A DNA stretch of 10,485 bases from Thermoplasmatota archaeon (GTDB lineage: Archaea; Thermoplasmatota; Thermoplasmata; GCA-020350865; JAUVCJ01), in the NCBI GenBank assembly GCA_030595765.1, contig JAUVCJ010000062.1:1-10485 (forward strand), written 5' to 3'. Below the pieces are notes generated by a model. It saw only the letters and a program-made list of their open reading frames with translations, was not told the DNA's origin and did no database searches. Shown here piece by piece: positions 6,455 through 10,485 of the stretch. The position numbers and the translations under genes were made by a program. Each line of letters starts with the position of its first letter. Within the stretch, counting starts at the first letter, position 1.

Positions 6455-6500
6455 ATGGGCTCTGTAAAAACAGAGCCCATACTTTTCTTTCTTTCTTTCT
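6455..6500 (+). terminator. Hairpin plus pyrimidine tract ending the rpsL-rpsG-fusA operon
   Basis: ATGGGCTCTG (6455-6464) and CAGAGCCCAT (6471-6480) are perfect 10-base arms with a six-base loop, TAAAAA. They are followed by ACTTTTC and a CTTT-repeat tract to 6500. The stem starts 44 bases after the fusA stop. In archaea the T-rich tract is the main release signal; the stem may also protect the 3' end. Confidence 0.75.
6484..6500 (+). repeat. CTTT microsatellite in the terminator tail
   Basis: Four consecutive CTTT-type units follow the terminator stem. The tract supplies the T-rich release region and could change length by slippage. Confidence 0.7.
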
Positions 6501-6503
6501 ATA

Positions 6504-6590
6504 TTCAGCTAATTACATTCAGTTAACAAACTCATCTTCAGCTCTATCTCCAATCAGTTAGACAAACACATATTCAGTTCCATTCCAGTT
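6504..6590. repeat. Six dispersed TTCAGYT-like motifs
   Basis: Near-copies of TTCAGTT or TTCAGCT start at 6504, 6518, 6537, 6553 (ATCAGTT), 6573 and 6583 (TTCCAGTT), at irregular spacings of 10 to 20 bases. They lie between convergent genes, so a promoter role is unlikely. They may be no more than drifted low-complexity sequence. Confidence 0.4.
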
Positions 6591-6682
6591 TTATCTCTTG
6601 TTATATTTTCTAGTTCTATTTTTTCTTCACTATTTGCTGCCCTGCTACCATTGTTTCTCTATCTTGCAGTCGCTATGCTAAA

Positions 6683-6799
6683 ATGATTAGAGCCAGAAGC
6701 TTGTTCACAATCATGCTCAATGGTAAATCAATGACCATACCTCGGGAATATGTTGAAGACTGGGGATATGGTGCCAATATATTAGCTACTCCACAATAA
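6683..6799 (+). CDS. Doubtful small ORF (38 aa), weakly AbrB-like
   Basis: The frame runs from ATG 6683 to TAA 6797-6799, ending one base before the stop codon of the convergent OPT gene. The peptide contains GKSMTIPREYVEDWGYG, which loosely resembles the swapped-hairpin AbrB/SpoVT pattern of TIP followed by a helix and LG. If real, it is too short for a complete DNA-binding domain and could be a remnant. No SD or close TATA box precedes it. The frame is open upstream to 6614 without a better start, but that part is Cys/Phe-rich and does not look coding. I place little weight on it. Confidence 0.2.
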   Translation: MIRARSLFTIMLNGKSMTIPREYVEDWGYGANILATPQ

Positions 6800-6800
6800 C

Positions 6801-8897
6801 TCAACTGAGCATGGAGTAGAAGGCGTAGATGGTGCCCATAAGAGCCTCTCCAATGATCAGGCCTGTTGCTATCATGTAGGTGTCCAACACCTTAAGGGTT
6901 CGTTTCTTTTCCTTCTCAGGGTCGTCCCCTAGGCTCTCAACCCATGGCTCTAAGGTGCGCTTCTCCCAGATGTCTCTGATAAGTCCGCCCAAGATCATCG
7001 GAAGCATCAAAGCCAGTGGGAAGTACATCCCAAGGCCAAAAGCAGTTCCCATGCCTGTTGTGATCTCAGAAACGACTCCGATGGCTAGTCCTATTGCCAG
7101 AAAGCTCATCATCATCCCCAGGCTCTCTCCGCCTACTAGAGCTCTGGTGATGCTTGCAAACGCATTGGCCTGAGGTGCTAATAGATCAAGTGTGCCGTCT
7201 GCCAGGAGCTGTCCAAACACCACAGCGCCGATTATTGCCATTGCCGCACCGAAGGGTATGGCTACGGTGACCGCCTTGACTAGATGATATGGTCTGTTAC
7301 CGATGTAGAGCCCAGTCTTGAAATCAAGTATTATGTCGCCTGACATGGAGATGGCACCAGCGAAAAGAGTGGTTCCAAGCAACGCCATGATGGCAACTTG
7401 GCTAGGCTCAAGGCCCATTGCCACAAACAGAAGGACAAGGGCAAGCATTACTATGAACGAAGTACCTGAAACTGGTTCTGTACCGGTCTCTCCCATGACC
7501 TTGACTGCAATTGCTCCGAGGAAGAATGTGGTTGCAACTAGAATTGCTGCAAACACCAAAGAAGCGATGAGCGGAAAGCCACCAATTGTGGTAAACAGCA
7601 CAACTGTGGTGATCAGGGTCAGAATTGCCATGAACTTGATATGGCTTGCAGGCCACTCATACCAGCCCATGCCACGCACATACTCACTGCTCATACTATT
7701 CTCGCCATCTCCACCACCAGAACCCAACAGGTCACCTGCTGCGCTCTTGAAGGTCGGAGCCATCTTGATCAGCGCAGTAATGCCACCACCCAGAATTGCA
7801 CCAACAGCCATAGGTCTAGCAACATCCACATAGGCCTTCCAGGCTGGTATAGGGTCGTCGATAACCGGGTAGAAGGTTCCTGCCATTGTATCGAAAGCAG
7901 GAATATTCGCAGTTACAGCAAGCGGAACGATAATGAACCATGTGAAAAAGGTCCCGATGTTCACAAGAAGCGCTACCTTGAATCTCATGAACCACCCAAT
8001 GCCTAGCTGGATGGGTATGAGCCCAAAGCCTACCATAGTATAGGTGGAGGAACTCAAAGGCTGCTGGATGTCACCGGCAGAGCTGTAAACTTCGGTCATT
8101 TCTTCTCCACCAAAAAAAGAGTAGAAAACTGATTTTCCAGCATTTACAGGAAAATCCCTTAGGAAAGTGAAGATCATTGTGATGGTGATCCAGATGCCTA
8201 CCAGCCGTATTGATTTCTTGGCCTGTTCCGAGTCTCCCTCGGTCCCTGCCGACCATCTATCGTTGGCGATGTCCACAAGCTGAAGGCTTGGCTCCCAGCC
8301 AGGTATGTGCAGAGGATCTTCGACCAGCCATATCCTTCTAAGAATGATGAAATAAAGCACACCCAGCATTCCGGTCATGATTGAGAGAATAAATGCAAGG
8401 AACAGTATCTCTGGCGGCACGGAATTAATTATCCTGATGACGTTTCCGTCGGCATCCACACCCAATGCGTACTCGTCTTTTCCCATTAGGAGGTACATTG
8501 CTGGGAATGTGAAGATAAAGCCAGTACCAACGTATGTTGCTGCATTGGTAGCTGATGATGCGATGTTTATTTCGGAAGGATGCCAGCGGAATGCCATTCC
8601 TATCAATGCCATGATGTACCATCCACCGCTGATGGCCAGGCCTACTTTAAGGCCGACATACTGGGTGATGATTGCGAACATTGTGCCTATTACAAGTCCT
8701 ATCACGATGCGCTTCCAAACGAACCTGGACCGTTCAAACCCCTCTACTCGATTCTTCTCTTCAAAGTACTGCTCAACGGTTCCGGTGTTCAGGTTACTCC
8801 AGACCTCAAGATCAAAATAATTTAGGGTTCCCTTCTCGACCTTTTCAATGCCCGTGGGGGTCATTGGCTCGCAGTAGTTTCGCTCCCGCACGTCCAA
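6801..8897 (-). CDS. OPT-family oligopeptide (or metal-chelate) transporter (698 aa)
   Basis: This large membrane protein has many hydrophobic segments (about 14-16). A hydrophilic N-terminal region of about 62 residues comes first, and the first helix spans about residues 63-83. The segment HPSEINIASSATNAATYVGT followed by GFIFTFPAMYLL matches the prokaryotic OPT pattern, in which a conserved polar stretch precedes a FTxPA helix. A Gly/Ser-rich loop (LLGSGGGDGENSMSSEYV) lies mid-protein. OPT proteins import peptides or metal chelates, usually by proton coupling, and the substrate is not fixed by sequence. The start is TTG at 8895-8897, supported by a perfect AGGAGG eight bases upstream. An ATG at residue 12 lacks such a site. 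Upstream lies glnA on the same strand with a 121-base gap holding a likely separate promoter. Confidence 0.85.
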   Translation of the reverse strand: MDVRERNYCEPMTPTGIEKVEKGTLNYFDLEVWSNLNTGTVEQYFEEKNRVEGFERSRFVWKRIVIGLVIGTMFAIITQYVGLKVGLAISGGWYIMALIGMAFRWHPSEINIASSATNAATYVGTGFIFTFPAMYLLMGKDEYALGVDADGNVIRIINSVPPEILFLAFILSIMTGMLGVLYFIILRRIWLVEDPLHIPGWEPSLQLVDIANDRWSAGTEGDSEQAKKSIRLVGIWITITMIFTFLRDFPVNAGKSVFYSFFGGEEMTEVYSSAGDIQQPLSSSTYTMVGFGLIPIQLGIGWFMRFKVALLVNIGTFFTWFIIVPLAVTANIPAFDTMAGTFYPVIDDPIPAWKAYVDVARPMAVGAILGGGITALIKMAPTFKSAAGDLLGSGGGDGENSMSSEYVRGMGWYEWPASHIKFMAILTLITTVVLFTTIGGFPLIASLVFAAILVATTFFLGAIAVKVMGETGTEPVSGTSFIVMLALVLLFVAMGLEPSQVAIMALLGTTLFAGAISMSGDIILDFKTGLYIGNRPYHLVKAVTVAIPFGAAMAIIGAVVFGQLLADGTLDLLAPQANAFASITRALVGGESLGMMMSFLAIGLAIGVVSEITTGMGTAFGLGMYFPLALMLPMILGGLIRDIWEKRTLEPWVESLGDDPEKEKKRTLKVLDTYMIATGLIIGEALMGTIYAFYSMLS

Positions 8898-8905
8898 AGG
8901 GAATT

Positions 8906-8911
8906 CCTCCT
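8906..8911 (-). promoter_or_regulatory. Perfect Shine-Dalgarno before the TTG start of the OPT gene
   Basis: On the minus strand this reads AGGAGG, eight bases before TTG 8897. It decides the rare start codon. It partly overlaps one arm of a weak inverted repeat (8909-8913 with 8926-8930). Confidence 0.8.
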
Positions 8912-8943
8912 GGTAAACTAAACGTCCAGGGTAGCTTCTGGAA

Positions 8944-8952
8944 GTATTTAAG
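8944..8952 (-). promoter_or_regulatory. Candidate TATA box of the OPT gene
   Basis: The minus strand reads CTTAAATAC, preceded by TCAAAA as a possible BRE. Transcription would start near 8920-8925, giving a leader of about 25 bases that includes the AGGAGG. This suggests the transporter is transcribed separately from glnA, at least in part. Confidence 0.45.
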
Positions 8953-8986
8953 TTTTGAGAAATTGGTAAGTCCCATCTTCTCGGTT

Positions 8987-9002
8987 CCCTAAATGTTTAG
9001 GG
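8987..9002 (-). other. Compact inverted repeat between glnA and the OPT gene
   Basis: CCCTAAA (8987-8993) and TTTAGGG (8996-9002) are perfect 7-base arms separated by TG. The site starts 16 bases after the glnA stop and lies about 35 bases upstream of the OPT TATA-like box. It has no T-run after it on the minus strand, so a dimer-binding operator is at least as likely as a terminator. Confidence 0.35.
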
Positions 9003-9018
9003 CAAGTTTAAGATAGAT

Positions 9019-10464
9019 TTAGATGTCGAAATACATCCAATGCTCCCAGGTTGAGATGTGCACGTTGAACTGGAACACTTCCTTCTTTTTGATCTCCATG
9101 TAACGTTCGAAGCATTCGTTGCCAAGTGTGTCCTTGACAAGGTCATCGGTCTCCATAAGATCCAATGCCTCCTGAAGGGTTCTGGGTAATTGGCCGATGC
9201 CCAGCTCTTTCCTTTGAGATGCAGAAAGCTTGTTCACATCCTCGTTAATCGGGTCGCCAGGCTCGATCTTTTTCTTGATGCCGTCAAGTCCTGCGGCTAA
9301 GATTGTTGAGAATGCCAGGTATGGATTGGCAGAGGTATCAGACTGCCTTGCTTCAACATCAATTGCACTTTTATCCCCGAACTTGGCAGGAATGCGAACC
9401 ATTGTGGTGCGGTTGTGCATTGACCAGGCTGTATAGACCGGAGCCTCGAACTCTGGAACAAGTCTTTTGTATGAATTGACGGTGGGGTTGGTGATGGCTG
9501 CCATACCGGCGGCGTGGTCTAGAATACCTCCAATGTAATATCTTGCTTCCTGGGAAAGTCCATCAGGGTCATCTTTATCATAAAAACGATTATCATTCTC
9601 GCCTCCCAGATACATATGGACATGCATGCCGTTGCCAGCATCTGCAAACAGTGGTTTGGGCATGAAGCATGGGATGTAACCGTACTTCTGAGCCACTATC
9701 CTTCCGTAATACTTGTAATTGGCAACAGCGTCTGCTGTTTGAACCAGAGAGGGCAGGAAATCGAACTCCACCTCCATCTGACTGGTCCCATTCTCGTGGT
9801 GATGATATTTTACAGGGATGCCAAGGTCTTCAAGCAGGGTTGAAAGCTCGTTACGGTAGGCCTCACCCTTGTCTTTGGGTGCAGAAAGAGCGTATCCACG
9901 CCTTGGCTTTGAGGTGTAGAGTGTGCCCAAGTTCGGCTCTATAAGGTCTGGAATACCGTAAAGATGCCCAATGCCTATTGAGCTCTCATTAGACCAGACA
10001 TCATTCTGTACCATGGCGCTCTTGCGCGATGTGAACAGATAGAACTCCATCTCTGGGAGGAAGTTGGTGAACTTGTATCCCGCTTCATTTGCCTTCTTGA
10101 ATGTCCTATCAGCGATCTGTCTGGGGTCAGCATAATAGGGCTGACCATTTCGTGAATCAAAGACCGAGCATGTGACCCTTGCCCTGCGCTGACCGTTGCT
10201 GGGGTCGATTGGAAGGATGTGGAGGGTTGTTGGATCGGGCTTTGCAGTGATGTCTGAATCTTCAGCCTGTCTGTATCCAACCGATGACCCATCGAAATTA
10301 ACACCATGCCTCCAGATGGAGCCAGACAGATATGATTTTACAGGAAGTGAGAAGCTTCTAAGCTCTCCGAACATGTCAGTGAACTGGGTTATGACCCACT
10401 GTATCTCATTGTCTATCAGTATCCCGTTGGCTGAGTCAAAATCTAAATTATCGGTTCCAGTCAT
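9019..10464 (-). CDS. glnA: Glutamine synthetase, type I
   Basis: GlnA makes glutamine from glutamate, ammonia and ATP in the cytoplasm. At 481 residues it is somewhat longer than the common archaeal form of about 440-450. Recognisable active-site parts are FDGSS (57-61), EMEF (138-141, metal ligands), HHEN and QMEVE (222-232; Glu224, Glu231), GMHVH (279-283; His281), NPTVNSYKRLVP (326-337), the flap Glu340 in EFEAPVY, Arg352 and Arg357 in NRTTMVRIP, EAR (371-373) and SANPYLAF (378-385). The ammonium-site Asp58 and flap Glu340 are kept, favouring a true glutamine synthetase over a GlnA-like ligase. The Tyr that is adenylylated in many bacterial enzymes is absent (segment DVNKLSA). The Asn-264-type loop reads DAGNG instead of DNGSG. 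The ATG at 10464 has AGGAGG at the ideal distance. Confidence 0.93.
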   Translation of the reverse strand: MTGTDNLDFDSANGILIDNEIQWVITQFTDMFGELRSFSLPVKSYLSGSIWRHGVNFDGSSVGYRQAEDSDITAKPDPTTLHILPIDPSNGQRRARVTCSVFDSRNGQPYYADPRQIADRTFKKANEAGYKFTNFLPEMEFYLFTSRKSAMVQNDVWSNESSIGIGHLYGIPDLIEPNLGTLYTSKPRRGYALSAPKDKGEAYRNELSTLLEDLGIPVKYHHHENGTSQMEVEFDFLPSLVQTADAVANYKYYGRIVAQKYGYIPCFMPKPLFADAGNGMHVHMYLGGENDNRFYDKDDPDGLSQEARYYIGGILDHAAGMAAITNPTVNSYKRLVPEFEAPVYTAWSMHNRTTMVRIPAKFGDKSAIDVEARQSDTSANPYLAFSTILAAGLDGIKKKIEPGDPINEDVNKLSASQRKELGIGQLPRTLQEALDLMETDDLVKDTLGNECFERYMEIKKKEVFQFNVHISTWEHWMYFDI

Positions 10465-10472
10465 GAATATGC

Positions 10473-10478
10473 CCTCCT
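10473..10478 (-). promoter_or_regulatory. Shine-Dalgarno of glnA
   Basis: The minus strand reads AGGAGG eight bases before ATG 10464, the same spacing as at the OPT gene. The promoter itself lies beyond the right edge of the window. Confidence 0.8.
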
Positions 10479-10485
10479 GAAGGGG

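Larger units (their letters stand above)
6412..6800. other. Convergent intergenic region, about 390 bases
   Basis: This gap separates fusA from the oppositely oriented OPT gene. It holds the terminator hairpin, the CTTT tract, a stretch of degenerate TTCAGYT motifs (6504-6590), a T-rich segment around 6600-6635, and a doubtful 38-codon frame (6683-6799). No tRNA, rRNA or other structured RNA gene is evident. No clear terminator for the OPT gene is seen on the minus strand. Confidence 0.6.

Noticed and set aside
7318..7833. Plus-strand frame of 171 codons inside the OPT gene
   Set aside because: It is antisense to the transmembrane codons and gives a Pro/Ser/Arg/Met-rich product with no SD. 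The OPT frame is clearly coding.

Overview
The window is archaeal, most likely a euryarchaeon near Thermoplasmata; the class is inferred from protein flavour only. The evidence is an archaeal-type EF-2 with the IHRGPAQ diphthamide loop, archaeal/eukaryal-type uS12 and uS7 cores, TATA/BRE-like promoter elements, and GGTGAT or AGGAGG Shine-Dalgarno (SD) sites before several genes. No mobile element, CRISPR array, tRNA or rRNA is seen, and the setting looks chromosomal and housekeeping.

Layout: (1) 3-335 is the C-terminal part of an archaeal HAD phosphatase of the phosphoglycolate phosphatase type. It runs into a four-copy 22-bp tandem repeat (329-416), each copy carrying an ATGA and an SD-like GGAGAAGG, which leads into a small helical 81-aa protein (398-643). 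(2) On the minus strand lie an exported or membrane-anchored protein of unknown function (715-1383) and an MFS transporter (1473-2606). (3) Divergent from the MFS gene is a plus-strand translation operon, rpsL-rpsG-fusA (2710-6411: uS12, uS7, EF-2), closed by a perfect hairpin and pyrimidine tract. No tuf gene follows. (4) 6412-6800 is a low-complexity intergenic stretch with short TTCAGYT repeats and a doubtful 38-codon ORF. (5) On the minus strand are an OPT-family transporter (6801-8897, TTG start with a perfect SD) and, upstream of it, a type I glutamine synthetase (9019-10464).

The most striking feature is uS7. An ordinary core of about 195 aa is preceded by about 143 residues of Lys/Ala/Pro-rich, presumably disordered sequence built round four 15-residue repeats. 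Three of these are identical at the DNA level, implying recent expansion. Next are the chain of duplicated translation-start modules before the 81-aa gene, and departures from consensus in the glutamine synthetase active-site loops.

Functionally, the ribosomal operon supplies three proteins of the decoding and translocation machinery. The right-hand pair joins ammonia assimilation (GlnA) with a probable peptide or metal-chelate importer, which would fit an organism living on peptides. That link is inference; each of the two genes appears to have its own promoter or SD.
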